Below are positions 48,308 through 57,463 of a DNA stretch of 64,000 nucleotides, piece after piece. The position numbers were made by a program, and so were the translations under genes. Position 1 is the stretch's first letter; every line of letters starts with the position of its first letter. Below the pieces are notes generated by a model. The model was not told where the DNA came from and searched no databases. It saw nothing but the letters and a program-made list of their open reading frames with translations. Source of the DNA: Streptomyces sp. NBC_00190. Lineage in GTDB: Bacteria; Actinomycetota; Actinomycetes; Streptomycetales; Streptomycetaceae. The stretch is from contig NZ_CP108131.1 in assembly GCF_036203305.1 (NCBI RefSeq), positions 620,001 to 684,000 of the forward strand, in the 5' to 3' direction.

Positions 48308-50374
48308 ATGGCAGAACTCAACCGCCGCCGCTTCCTGCAGCTCACCGGTGGCGCCGCCGCCCTGACCATGCTCAACGAGAGCATCGCGCGCGCCGCCGCC
48401 ATCCCCGCGCAGGGCACCACGGGCAGCATCGCCGACGTCGAGCACATCGTGGTGCTCATGCAGGAGAACCGGTCCTTCGACCACTACTTCGGCGCGATGC
48501 GCGGCGTCCGCGGCTTCGGCGACCCGCGCCCGGTGACACTGCCCAGCGGCAAGTCCGTGTGGCACCAGTCCGACGGCACGAAGGAGACGCTGCCGTTCCG
48601 GCCGCCGTCCGACGACCTCGGCATGGAGTTCCTCCAGGGCCTCAACCACGACTGGGCCGGCGGACAGAGCGCCTTCAACAAGGGCAAGTACGACAATTGG
48701 GTTCCCGCCAAGACGGCCACCACCATGGCGCACCTGACGCGCGACGACATCCCGTTCCACTACGCCCTCGCGGACGCGTTCACCATCTGCGACGCCTACC
48801 ACTGCTCGTTCATCGGCTCCACCGACCCCAACCGCTACTACCTCTGGTCGGGCCACACCGGCAACGACGGCACGGGCGGCGGTCCGGTCCTCAACAACGC
48901 CGAGGCGGGCTACGGCTGGACCACCTACCCCGAGCGTCTGGAGGCGGCGGGGATCTCCTGGAAGGTCTACCAGGACATCGGCGACGGCCTCGACGCCGCC
49001 GGCTCCTGGGGCTGGATAAACGACGCCTACCGCGGCAACTACGGCGACAACTCGCTGCTGTACTTCAACAACTACCGGGGCGCCCAGCCCGGCAACCCGC
49101 TGTACGACAAGGCCCGTACCGGCACCAACGCCAAGGCCGGCGAGGGCTACTTCGACCGGCTCCGCGCCGATGTCACCGCGGGCACCCTGCCCCAGGTCTC
49201 GTGGATCGCCGCGCCCGAGGCGTTCAGCGAGCACTCGAACTGGCCCTCCAACTACGGTGCCTGGTACATCGCGCAGGTCCTGGACGCCCTCACCTCCAAC
49301 CCCGACGTGTGGGCCCGTACCGCGCTCTTCATCACCTATGACGAGAACGACGGCTTCTTCGACCACGTCGTCCCGCCGTACGCGCCCGCCAGTGCCGCGC
49401 AGGGCCTGTCGACCACGCCGACCGCCCTCGACGTCTTCCCCGGCAAGGCCGGCTACGTCGCCGGCCCGTACGGTCTCGGCCCGCGCGTGCCGATGCTCGT
49501 GGTCTCGCCGTGGAGCACCGGCGGCTACGCCTGCTCCGAGACGTTCGACCACACCTCGGTGATCCGCTTCATGGAGAAGCGATTCGGCGTGCAGGAGCCC
49601 AACATCTCGCCGTGGCGCCGCGCCGTCTGCGGAGACCTCACCTCCGCCTTCGACTTCGCCCGCAAGGACACCGGCGCGGTCCGGCTGCCCGACACCGGCG
49701 CCTGGGAGCCGCAGGACCGCGAACGGCACCCCGACTTCAAGGCCCCCGCCCCGGCCGTCGGTTCCATGCCCCGCCAGGAGAAGGGCCAGCGGCCCACGCG
49801 TGCGCTGAAGTACGCCCCGTACGTGGACGGCACGGCGCTCGTCGAGGAGGGCAAGTTCCGGCTGACGTTCAGCGGCGGTCCGGACCTGGGTGCACAGTTC
49901 TACGTCACCTCCGCCAGCCGCACCGACGCCCCGTGGACGTACACCACCGAGGCGGGCAAGTCGATCGCGGACGCCTGGAACACCCGCTACTCGGCCGGTG
50001 TCACCGACCTGACCGTGCACGGCCCCAACGGCTTCCTGCGCGGCTTCCGCAACCCCGGCACCACCGCCGGCCCCGAGGTCGTCGCCCGCCACAACGCCGC
50101 CACCGGCAACCTCGACCTGACCCTCACCAACGCCGGCGCGTCGACCGCGACGCTCAGGGTCACCAACGCGTACGGCGGCGGCCCCAAGCGCCTCACCGTC
50201 GCCCAGGGCGCCACCGTCACGTACAGCGTCCCGCTGCGGAACACGAAGCGCTGGTACGACGTGTCGGTCACCGCCTCCGAGGCGCCGCAGTTCCTGCGCC
50301 GCTTCGCGGGCAAGGTCGAGACGGGTGCGGCCGGCCTGTCGGACCCGGCGATCCTGACCGGGCCGTCCTCCTGA
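48308..50374 (+). CDS. Tat-exported phosphocholine-specific phospholipase C
   Basis: 688-residue phosphoesterase of the non-haemolytic phospholipase C (PlcN/acid phosphatase-like, PF04185) family. The Tat signal is NRRRFLQLTGGAAALTML. Catalytic and metal motifs are HIVVLMQENRSFDHYFG (metal-binding Glu/Asn, Thr-less variant), HNDW-like LNHDWAGGQ, CDAYHCSFIGSTDPNRYYLW, GISWKVYQ, SEHSNWPSNYGAWYI and ITYDENDGFFDHVVPP. The last 200 residues form two small beta domains typical of PlcN (RLTFSGGPDLGAQFYVTS, LDLTLTNAGASTATLRVTNA). Start ATG 48308 immediately precedes the Tat motif. It releases phosphocholine from phosphatidylcholine or sphingomyelin outside the cell. It pairs functionally with the phospholipase D at 11.4-13 kb in phospholipid scavenging. 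Confidence 0.93.
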   Translation: MAELNRRRFLQLTGGAAALTMLNESIARAAAIPAQGTTGSIADVEHIVVLMQENRSFDHYFGAMRGVRGFGDPRPVTLPSGKSVWHQSDGTKETLPFRPPSDDLGMEFLQGLNHDWAGGQSAFNKGKYDNWVPAKTATTMAHLTRDDIPFHYALADAFTICDAYHCSFIGSTDPNRYYLWSGHTGNDGTGGGPVLNNAEAGYGWTTYPERLEAAGISWKVYQDIGDGLDAAGSWGWINDAYRGNYGDNSLLYFNNYRGAQPGNPLYDKARTGTNAKAGEGYFDRLRADVTAGTLPQVSWIAAPEAFSEHSNWPSNYGAWYIAQVLDALTSNPDVWARTALFITYDENDGFFDHVVPPYAPASAAQGLSTTPTALDVFPGKAGYVAGPYGLGPRVPMLVVSPWSTGGYACSETFDHTSVIRFMEKRFGVQEPNISPWRRAVCGDLTSAFDFARKDTGAVRLPDTGAWEPQDRERHPDFKAPAPAVGSMPRQEKGQRPTRALKYAPYVDGTALVEEGKFRLTFSGGPDLGAQFYVTSASRTDAPWTYTTEAGKSIADAWNTRYSAGVTDLTVHGPNGFLRGFRNPGTTAGPEVVARHNAATGNLDLTLTNAGASTATLRVTNAYGGGPKRLTVAQGATVTYSVPLRNTKRWYDVSVTASEAPQFLRRFAGKVETGAAGLSDPAILTGPSS

Positions 50375-50378
50375 GCCT

Positions 50379-50436
50379 GCTGTCCGGCCTCGGCCGGTGA
50401 CGCGCTCCGGCGCCGATCCGGCCAACGCCGGACAGC
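50379..50436 (+). terminator. Hairpin terminator after phospholipase C
   Basis: GCTGTCCGGC (50379-50388) and GCCGGACAGC (50427-50436) form a perfect 10-bp stem with an internally structured loop, starting 4 nt after the stop codon. The region separates the phospholipase gene from the convergent small membrane protein. Confidence 0.65.
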
Positions 50437-50442
50437 GGGCTG

Positions 50443-50670
50443 TCAGCCGAGCAAGTGGTGGATGCCGCCGCGGCCGTCCGCGCCGTTCCACATCACGGCC
50501 CCCAGCCAGACCGGCCACCAGAACGCTTGTTCCGGCAGGACGAGGGCGGCGATGAACCAGCCGATGGGCAGGGCAGCGAACAGCAGGCAGCAGCACCCGC
50601 CGCTCCTGTCGGAAGCGGTCGTCTCCCGTGTCGAATTCGTAGGCACCGTGCGAACGTAAGCGGCGCTCAC
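50443..50670 (-). CDS. Small cysteine-containing membrane protein
   Basis: A 75-residue open frame with two hydrophobic segments (CCCLLFAALPIGWFIAALVL and AFWWPVWLGAVMW), a triple Cys entering the first, and a polar C-terminus ending GGIHHLLG. It starts at GTG 50670 without a convincing Shine-Dalgarno, but hydrophobicity and codon bias look genuine. It lies 24 nt after the end of the giant HEAT-repeat gene on the same strand and could be co-transcribed with it, perhaps as a membrane anchor. Low certainty. Confidence 0.45.
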   Translation of the reverse strand: MSAAYVRTVPTNSTRETTASDRSGGCCCLLFAALPIGWFIAALVLPEQAFWWPVWLGAVMWNGADGRGGIHHLLG

Positions 50671-50693
50671 AATTCACGCATGAGTACCCGTAC

Positions 50694-53600
50694 TTACGGT
50701 CTCGCCTGCGGATGCCGATCGGATTCGGCGGCCGTGATCCGTTCGAGAACCTCTGTGAAGACAGACCGCTTGTCGGGACGGACGTGGACGGCGGCATGCC
50801 TGAGAGCGGGGACCGCCGGCGCGCCGATCGTGATGAGCCCTTCGGCCGCAGCCCTGCGGACGACGGGATGGGAGTGGTCCAGCATTTCGGTCACGGCGGG
50901 GATCGCGGGTGCCCAGGTCGCGTGGCAGAGGGTCCGGATCGCCGTGCGCACCAGATCCGGCTGGGGGTCGTCCAGCAAGATCGACGTGTGGTGCAGGTAG
51001 GTCTGCCGGTCCAGCATGGCCCGCGAGGTCCGGAGGGCGCGCAGGCGGACCCTAGGCTTGGGGTGATGCAGCAACTCGCCGATCAGGTCCCGCAGGCCGG
51101 GGTCCTGGTCGGGGTCCGGGCCGCTGTGAGCCTCGGTCAGGCGCATGAGTGCCTGGCGTATCCGCACCGGATCGCCGGTACGGGCCAGCTCCAACAGCTC
51201 CTGCCGGGAGAGGGGTTGCGGCGCCCGCGTCGACGCGGCCGGGGCACGGTCACGGAGCGCTGCCAGCGCGGCGGCGTCCTCGTGTACGGCGTCCGGGCGG
51301 CGCAGCGGACCCTCGACGAGGATCAGCCTGTCCGCGAGGTCGTCGCGTCCTTCGGCGCGCAGCCGCCGGCAGGTGTGCGTCAGCGCAGGGGTGCGCAGCA
51401 GGGAACGCCCGTGGAGCAGGTCGAGGAAGCCCCAGGCGCCGGCGTCGAGGCGGACGCCGAGGTGCTCCGCCAGCATGTCGGCGGGGACCCGTCGCAGCGC
51501 CGTCCCGGCTGCGGAGCGGCTGGACGGCGGGTCGTGCTCCCACCATTCCAGCAGCAGCGGGACCAGCGGGTCCAGTTCCCACGGGTCGAGCCGGCTCGCC
51601 GCGAGAGCCACTCTGTCGTGCAGGATGCCGTCCGCACGGAGTCCCGTCTCGCCGACGGCGCTCAGTGTGCGGGCCAAGTCGGCACCGACGGGTATGTCGA
51701 TGCGGCCTTGCAGAAACGCTCGGAGTACGGGAAGTCCGGCCTCGGGCTCGGGCCACTCCAGGAGCGCCAGGGCCGCAGTGTGCCGGCGGTCCGGGGCGGA
51801 TGCCTGCAGCATGGTCAGCAGGCGCTCGCGCTGTGCGGTCGAGCGGGGCTGGTCGAGGTCGTCGATGTGCACGGTCCGCGGTCGCGGCGCCGGCGCGCGG
51901 GTGGACTCGGCGATGGTCCAGGGCGGTGCGTCGAGGGGCTGTACGGCCGTCATCCAGTCGATGAGGGCGGCGCGGACCTCGGGCCCGGCAGCGGCGTAGA
52001 CATCGATCAGTGCGGTCAGGCGGTCCCGGGAGCCTGGGATGTCCTCGCGCTGTCGGCAGAGCCGGCGGAATTCCTCCAGGGCGCTCGGTGTGCGCGCTGC
52101 GGTGTTCAGCGCGGCTCGCCACGCCTCGGCCGTGGCCGTGGCCGGCAAGCCGGCTGCGGGGAGCTGCGCGGCGCCGAACGCGTCCCGCAGCACGGCGGCC
52201 TCGGCCAGCCGGGGGTTGGCGTCCAGCCGGGCCGAAGCGAGTGCCTGCTCAAGGTCGGCGCGGACCAGCACCGCGCCGAGACCGCGGAGCAGCGCCAGTG
52301 CGGACCGGCTTCCCCCGGGTGCGGGGGGCAGCGCGCGTACCGCGTCGGCGACAGTCGGCTTCTCGGCCGCCCGCAGGGTCGGTGCGACCGCTTCGAGTAC
52401 CGCGATGAGGTCGTGCCGGTCTCCCGCCGAGGCCTCGGTGAGCCCGTCGAGCAGGACCCCGGTGAACCGGGCGAAGGCTCGCACCTCCTCGGTCGTCCAG
52501 GGTGCGGGGCAGAACCGGAGCGTGAGCCGCAGTACGCGACCTCGGGCAGCTGGTTCGGAGCCGGCCAGGCGAAGCCAGTCCGGCAGCATGGGCCGCAGCT
52601 CCCGCAGCTGGGTGGGGTGCGGCAGCTCGTGCCGTTCTGCGATGCGCAGCGCGGCCGACGTATTCCAGCCCTCCGCCGTCAGCGACCTGACGTCGGGGTC
52701 CGCTCCGCCGTACGCCGTCGGCCGCGACGCGGCGGTCGTGGTGATCCCGTGCCTGGCCATCGCCGTCGACAGGTCCTCGATCGTCCCGGAAGCGAGGCCG
52801 ACCCGGCCCGTCGCCACCAGGTCGAACAGGATCGGTGCGACCGGTGATGCCTGGTCGTCCAGGGCGAGGACCGAGCGCGCCGGCAGTGTGCGGTCGAGGC
52901 CTTCCAGCAGCAGTGCGCGGGTGCGGCCGTCGTCGCTGCGTTCGGCGGCGGCGAGGACGGTCGCCGGGTACGCGTCGCCCAGGATGGCGCGCAGCGCCTC
53001 GATGAGCGTGCCGCGCAGGCCTGGATTGTCGTGATGCCCGAGCCAGAAGAGCAGTGCCCGTACCGCCGTGGGCGTGCCCGCGCGGACCAGCACCTCGGCG
53101 GCGGTCTTCTTGATGTTCATGTTCGGATGGCCGAGACATGCTGCGATCGTGGAGGAGGCCCAGCGGGCCCGCGCGTGACCGAGGGCGAGCAGCGCCTGCC
53201 GGACGGTCTGGATGTCCTGGGCGGCGGTCAGCGCGATCAGGGTCGCCGACAACGCCTGCGCGTCGTCCCCCGTGGCGTCGCGGGCGAGCAACGCGATCAC
53301 GTGCTTGCGCACGTGGCGGTCGCGGTGCCGCAGCAGGCGGTGCGCCCGCGCACGGGTGCCCGCGTAGGGGGCTCGGAGCAGGAGTTCGAGCAGGATCGCC
53401 TGCTCGGAGCTCGACAGTCCGGGCCGGTCCAGCAGATCCAGCGCCATGGTCGCGACGAGTGCGTGTCCGGCCTCTCGTGCGGTCGCCGCGTCGAGCAGGC
53501 AGGACGGCCTGATCCGTCCCCGCTCGTGCAGACGGCGGCCCAGGCCGCATACGGCGTCCAGGACCTCCTGGGGTACCACGGGCTCCCCGGTCGGCGGTCC

Positions 53601-55340
53601 GCTTTCGCGTCGCGGGGCGGCACCGTACGGCTCCCGGGACGCGGCGAGCTCGCCCACGATGCGCAGGAGGAGGTCCGAGATGACCGGCAGCGTGCCGGCA
53701 CCTCCGTGGGCGGCCAGTCTGCACAGTGCCGCCACCGGCTTGTCCGGGTCCATGTGGGAACTCAGGAAAGCCAGTTCCTGCTCGTCCGGACCGCCGAGAT
53801 CCGCCGCGATGCGAGCCGGCAGATCGACGGGATCGAGACGGACGAGGAGGGCACGCCGCTGTGACGGATCCTGGGACAGATGCCACAGCACCTCAAGGGC
53901 GCTGTTGCGCACCGCGCGGAGATGCGGCGCGATCACGCCCGCGCTCTTCTCCGTGGCGAGGCCGAGCCCTTCCCTCAGCGCCGTCGTCGTCCGGTGCCCG
54001 CCGATGGCCTCCAGAGCGTCCAGGGCCGCTGCGGGCGCCGATGGCAGGAGAGCGATCACGGCGTCTTCGGCATCCGCATGGCGCAGCGCGCGGATCGCGG
54101 CGAGAAACGGCCCTGGTACGGGAGCCGAGGGAAGCACCTGTGTGATGGCGTCCCCGATCGGAAGCTCCCCTGCCCCCTGTCCGGCCAGGGCGACCAGGAG
54201 GGCGAGCCGCCGCGGCCAGCTCGGATCGTCGGCGGCCGCATCCACCAGTACCCGGAACATCACCTGTCGGCAGGTGAACAGGATCGTCGCGACCTCGTGG
54301 GGCGGAATCGAGTGATCGGCCAGTGCCAGGCCGATGACGGACGGGACGTGCGCACCGTCCGGGAAGTGCCCGCGCCGGTGGAGCCCGCGCAGACATGCCA
54401 CCGCCGGCCCGCCGAACAGGAACGGGTCCCCTGCGGCGGCGGCCGTCAGTGCGCCGATGTCACCTCGGTCGGCCAGATCGCCGAGCAGTTCCATCCCGCG
54501 CCGACGAAGGCCCGGCGGCAGATCGGGATCGTCGATGACCTGCCACAGCAGGCCCTGGTGCCCGTGATGGGCCGCGGCCGCGAGTGCGGCGACGGCAACC
54601 TCGGGCCGTGTGGTCACCGTATCGGCGGTGAGAAAGGGGGACAGCCGCCCCGGCAGCAAGGGGTCCAACGCCGCCCACGGCTCGGTGAGTTCACCCAGTA
54701 CGGCAGCGGCGACGTCTGCGGTGCCGACACCGAGCAGGCCGATCAGATGTCCGCGAACCAGTGCGGGGGCCAGCAGACCGGCGTGCAGCCCCTGCCGGGC
54801 CAGCCGCAGCGCCGCGGCCTGCAGCACCGGGTCACCGCTGTCCACCAGCTCGTTCACGAGCTGTTCAGGCCGGTGCGCGCGGGTGATGGTCGTTTCCCGC
54901 ACGGCCTGGTACAGCAGTTCGCCCGGAGACCCCTTCCGGATCACCGTCGGGTCGTTCAGAAGCTCGGCGCGCAGCCAGGCGATCCGTACCCGTGCCGGCA
55001 GCTCCACCGTGCGCCACGACGGCTGGCGGAACCCCCGGAGATACGGCCCCAGTCGTTCGTGGAGCCGCGCCAGGACGAGCACCGACTCCGGCGGTCCCTC
55101 CAGTGATACCGGCAGCAGCCCGGCGAGCTCGGCCATCTCGATCTCGTCGCCCGTCCGGCCCGACGTGACGCGCTCGGCCAGCAGGACCAACCCCAGATGC
55201 CGCAGGCGGGGATCCTCGTGCCGGATGAGACATCCGAAGACGGCCGGCGGGCAGAGCTGCGCGTCGAGATGGCTGGACAACCAGCCGACGTCTGCTCGAC
55301 GCACCGCATCGTGAAAGGGCTTGTCCGCCGGCGTCATCAT
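50694..55340 (-). CDS. Giant HEAT-repeat protein (1548 residues)
   Basis: Very long all-helical solenoid. HEAT/PBS-lyase-type repeats are clear in several places, such as LFGGPAVACLRGLHRRG, YAGTRARAHRLLRHRDRHVR, KHVIALLARDATGDDAQALS, ARWASSTIAACLGHPNMNIK, KTAAEVLVRAGTPTAVRALL, PKPRVRLRALRTSRAMLDRQ and HPVVRRAAAEGLITIGAPAV. No enzymatic domain, signal peptide or membrane helix is visible, so it is probably a cytosolic scaffold or regulatory adaptor. Length far exceeds ordinary bacterial HEAT proteins. Starts at tandem ATG codons (55340). It has no obvious functional neighbour except the tiny membrane protein after it. Possible roles (phycobilin-lyase-like chaperone, defence scaffold) are speculation. 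Confidence 0.85.
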   Translation of the reverse strand: MMTPADKPFHDAVRRADVGWLSSHLDAQLCPPAVFGCLIRHEDPRLRHLGLVLLAERVTSGRTGDEIEMAELAGLLPVSLEGPPESVLVLARLHERLGPYLRGFRQPSWRTVELPARVRIAWLRAELLNDPTVIRKGSPGELLYQAVRETTITRAHRPEQLVNELVDSGDPVLQAAALRLARQGLHAGLLAPALVRGHLIGLLGVGTADVAAAVLGELTEPWAALDPLLPGRLSPFLTADTVTTRPEVAVAALAAAAHHGHQGLLWQVIDDPDLPPGLRRRGMELLGDLADRGDIGALTAAAAGDPFLFGGPAVACLRGLHRRGHFPDGAHVPSVIGLALADHSIPPHEVATILFTCRQVMFRVLVDAAADDPSWPRRLALLVALAGQGAGELPIGDAITQVLPSAPVPGPFLAAIRALRHADAEDAVIALLPSAPAAALDALEAIGGHRTTTALREGLGLATEKSAGVIAPHLRAVRNSALEVLWHLSQDPSQRRALLVRLDPVDLPARIAADLGGPDEQELAFLSSHMDPDKPVAALCRLAAHGGAGTLPVISDLLLRIVGELAASREPYGAAPRRESGPPTGEPVVPQEVLDAVCGLGRRLHERGRIRPSCLLDAATAREAGHALVATMALDLLDRPGLSSSEQAILLELLLRAPYAGTRARAHRLLRHRDRHVRKHVIALLARDATGDDAQALSATLIALTAAQDIQTVRQALLALGHARARWASSTIAACLGHPNMNIKKTAAEVLVRAGTPTAVRALLFWLGHHDNPGLRGTLIEALRAILGDAYPATVLAAAERSDDGRTRALLLEGLDRTLPARSVLALDDQASPVAPILFDLVATGRVGLASGTIEDLSTAMARHGITTTAASRPTAYGGADPDVRSLTAEGWNTSAALRIAERHELPHPTQLRELRPMLPDWLRLAGSEPAARGRVLRLTLRFCPAPWTTEEVRAFARFTGVLLDGLTEASAGDRHDLIAVLEAVAPTLRAAEKPTVADAVRALPPAPGGSRSALALLRGLGAVLVRADLEQALASARLDANPRLAEAAVLRDAFGAAQLPAAGLPATATAEAWRAALNTAARTPSALEEFRRLCRQREDIPGSRDRLTALIDVYAAAGPEVRAALIDWMTAVQPLDAPPWTIAESTRAPAPRPRTVHIDDLDQPRSTAQRERLLTMLQASAPDRRHTAALALLEWPEPEAGLPVLRAFLQGRIDIPVGADLARTLSAVGETGLRADGILHDRVALAASRLDPWELDPLVPLLLEWWEHDPPSSRSAAGTALRRVPADMLAEHLGVRLDAGAWGFLDLLHGRSLLRTPALTHTCRRLRAEGRDDLADRLILVEGPLRRPDAVHEDAAALAALRDRAPAASTRAPQPLSRQELLELARTGDPVRIRQALMRLTEAHSGPDPDQDPGLRDLIGELLHHPKPRVRLRALRTSRAMLDRQTYLHHTSILLDDPQPDLVRTAIRTLCHATWAPAIPAVTEMLDHSHPVVRRAAAEGLITIGAPAVPALRHAAVHVRPDKRSVFTEVLERITAAESDRHPQARP

Positions 55341-55429
55341 CGTCGGATGCTAACCAGGAGGCTTCCGGCCCCACCAGCGAGATTCACCCGATGTCCGGAC
55401 CGGCTGCCGGTCGACGCCCGCCCGGCCGG

Positions 55430-56221
55430 TCAGCCCCGCTCGCCGAGGTCCAGCCGGTCGGCCAGCCCGGCGGCGGTGAAGGCGGCCACCAGGTCGTCAC
55501 GGCCTTCGGTGAAGTGGGCCCAGCTGTCGTAGTGGACAGGAACCACCCGGCGGGCACCGAGGATCGTGGCGGCTTCGGCGGCCTGGGCGCTGTCGAGGAC
55601 GATGAGCGCGCCGTCGAAGACGACGGGGAATCGAGGGGCTCCGGCGAACAGGACGGCGGTGTCCACCGGGCCGAAGCGCCCGGCGATCTGCCGGACCAGG
55701 TCGAGCGAGGCGTTGTCGCCGCTGACGTAGACCGTGGGCAGGCCGTCCCCGGTCAGGACGAAGCCGACGACCTGGCCGGTTATCGGTTCGACCTCTTCGC
55801 GCTTCCCGGGGCCGTGCAGGGCGGGCACGCCCGTGACGGTGATCGTGCCGCCGCCGGGACGGTCGAGCTCGATCGCCTCCCAGTCGGCCAGTCCCTTGGC
55901 CTTGTCCCCCAGGCGCTGCCCGCCGCCGGGGGTGGTGAGGGTGAGGGGCACGTCGGCGAGCAGTGCCCGGCCGGAGTTGTCGAGGTTGTCGGGGTGCTCG
56001 TCGTGCGAGAGCAGGACCACGTCGATGCGGCCGAGGTCGGCAGGGCTGCCGGAGGAAGGCGCGGTCTTGGCCAGGAGCGGGCCGCCGGGCGCCGGGTAGT
56101 CACCGGGAGCGTCGAAGGTGGGGTCGGTCAGGAATCGCAGGCCACCGTACTCGAAGAGGGCGGTCGGACCACCGAATACGCGGACGGGGATCTGGTCATG
56201 GGACGGGCTGGAGTGAGCCAT
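55430..56221 (-). CDS. MBL-fold metallo-hydrolase
   Basis: 263-residue metallo-beta-lactamase-fold protein of the UlaG/RNase-Z-like L-ascorbate-6-phosphate lactonase branch. The strand RVFGGPTALFEYGGLRFLTD is followed by the metal motif LLSHDEHPDNLD (HxxHxDxxD variant: SHDEHPDNLD). Further metal-site residues are ALHGPG, VYVSGDNAS and the closing VVPVHYDSWAHFTEG. It hydrolyses an unknown ester or phosphodiester. The ATG at 56221 has GAGGTG upstream. It diverges from a CGNR-type regulator across 90 nt with a perfect inverted repeat, so its expression is likely controlled by that protein. Confidence 0.87.
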   Translation of the reverse strand: MAHSSPSHDQIPVRVFGGPTALFEYGGLRFLTDPTFDAPGDYPAPGGPLLAKTAPSSGSPADLGRIDVVLLSHDEHPDNLDNSGRALLADVPLTLTTPGGGQRLGDKAKGLADWEAIELDRPGGGTITVTGVPALHGPGKREEVEPITGQVVGFVLTGDGLPTVYVSGDNASLDLVRQIAGRFGPVDTAVLFAGAPRFPVVFDGALIVLDSAQAAEAATILGARRVVPVHYDSWAHFTEGRDDLVAAFTAAGLADRLDLGERG

Positions 56222-56240
56222 GAAAAAAGACACCTCACGG

Positions 56241-56283
56241 ATGAGAAGCGGTCTATCCGTGAAGGACCGTAACGGCTTCTCAT
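56241..56283. promoter_or_regulatory. Inverted repeat in the MBL/CGNR divergent promoter
   Basis: ATGAGAAGC (56241-56249) and GCTTCTCAT (56275-56283) form a perfect 9-bp dyad with a 25-nt spacer containing CCGT...ACGG. A third ATGAGAA-type half-site follows at 56304. Located between the two divergent start codons; likely operator of the CGNR protein. Confidence 0.6.
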
Positions 56284-56312
56284 GGATGGACGCAACCCGT
56301 AACATGAGAACC

Positions 56313-56921
56313 ATGAAGGAGACCGTGTCCGCCGAGCCCGTCCTGCCACCCGCACCCGGCGCCGAGCAGCACCCGGCGCTCGACTTCGCCAACAGCGCCA
56401 TAGCCCTGCCCGGCGGCCAGTTCACCGATCTCCTCGGCACCCCCGCCGCCGCCAACCGGTGGCTGGTCGAACGCGGCCTCGCACCGGCGGAGGTGGAACT
56501 GCAGGAGATGTGCGCGTCGCAGCTGCGGTCGCTGCGCGAACAGGTCAGATCACTGCTCGCCTCCCAGGTCGAGAGCCACCCGGCCCTGCCCGCGGCCCTC
56601 GCCGCCGTCAACGACGCGCTCACCCGCGCCCCCGCAGCCTCCCTGCTGCACTGGGACCGCACGCACGGCCCGTACCGAGCCGCCTCCCACCCCACCACCC
56701 AGATCGTCGAACACGCCCTCGCGGTCCTCGCCGACGACATCGCCGACCTGCTCACCGGCCCTGACGCCGAACGCCTCACCGCCTGCGGCTCCACCCCCTG
56801 CAACCGCTACCTGCTGCGCCACGGCCGCCGGCACTGGTGCTCGATCCGCTGCGGCGACCGCGCCCGCGCCGCCCGCGCCTACGCCCGACGCACCCAGGCC
56901 GAAGCGTCTCCCCAGGGCTGA
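56313..56921 (+). CDS. CGNR zinc-finger (ABATE-domain) regulator
   Basis: 202-residue protein. The N-terminal ABATE stress-sensing-like domain (about 15-150) reads HPALDFANSAIALPGGQFTD, LLGTPAAANRWLVERGLAPA and LHWDRTHGPYRAA. The C-terminal zinc finger is CGSTPCNRYLLRHGRRHWCS followed by IRCGDRARAARAYARR, with the CGNR core as CGDR. Such proteins are DNA-binding regulators in actinobacteria. Several adjacent ATGs exist (56304, 56313); the second is given because GAGAACCATGAAGG leaves the better start. Divergent from the MBL-hydrolase and presumably its regulator. Confidence 0.87.
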   Translation: MKETVSAEPVLPPAPGAEQHPALDFANSAIALPGGQFTDLLGTPAAANRWLVERGLAPAEVELQEMCASQLRSLREQVRSLLASQVESHPALPAALAAVNDALTRAPAASLLHWDRTHGPYRAASHPTTQIVEHALAVLADDIADLLTGPDAERLTACGSTPCNRYLLRHGRRHWCSIRCGDRARAARAYARRTQAEASPQG

Positions 56922-56958
56922 TCTCGGACATCTCCTGCCACGGAAGGCCCCTCAGAAC

Positions 56959-57459
56959 GTGTCCACGCCGACGCTTCATCCGCTCGCGTTCTCGCCTGGC
57001 GAGATCGCCGAGATCGTCGACCTCTACGCGAGCAATCCGGACTACTGCCGCGACGCGGGCGAGTACGATCCCGAGCACATCGAGGCCGACCGGGTCGAGG
57101 CCGACCTGCGCGAGGAAGCCGGCACCGAGGCATGCGAGGTCCTGCTCGCCCGCGATGCCCAGGGCACCCTGGTGGGACTTCTTTCCCTGCTCAACAGGCA
57201 CCCCCGCGACGGCCGGCCCTGGATCGGACTGCTGATGGTGCACGGCGGCCTGCACCGCAAGGGCTTCGGCCGGCTGCTGGTCGACCTGGTCGAGGAACGT
57301 TTCCGCAGCGAGGGCAGGGATGGCGTGCGCCTGGCCGTCCTGGAGAACCGGCCGTCCTCCCTGGCCTTCTGGAGCTCCCTGGGCTGGCAGGAAATCGACC
57401 GCCGTCCCGATGTGCAGCACGGCCGCCCCTGCATCGTGATGCACAAGGAACTGGCCTGA
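56959..57459 (+). CDS. GNAT-family N-acetyltransferase
   Basis: 166-residue acetyltransferase. The GNAT core is visible: EVLLARDAQGTLVGLLSLLN, WIGLLMVHGGLHRKGFGRLL (acetyl-CoA motif HRKGFG), VRLAVLENRPSSLAFWSSLG and the final strand RPCIVMHKELA. The substrate is not predictable. The GTG start at 56959 follows a GGAAGG-containing stretch at a somewhat long distance. It may be co-transcribed with the CGNR gene (37-nt gap) and with the frameshifted gene that begins 4 nt after its stop. Confidence 0.83.
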   Translation: MSTPTLHPLAFSPGEIAEIVDLYASNPDYCRDAGEYDPEHIEADRVEADLREEAGTEACEVLLARDAQGTLVGLLSLLNRHPRDGRPWIGLLMVHGGLHRKGFGRLLVDLVEERFRSEGRDGVRLAVLENRPSSLAFWSSLGWQEIDRRPDVQHGRPCIVMHKELA

Positions 57460-57463
57460 GTTC

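Noticed and set aside
48284..50797. 837-codon minus-strand frame opposite phospholipase C
   Set aside because: Antisense shadow with low-complexity composition; plus strand has the Tat signal and catalytic motifs.
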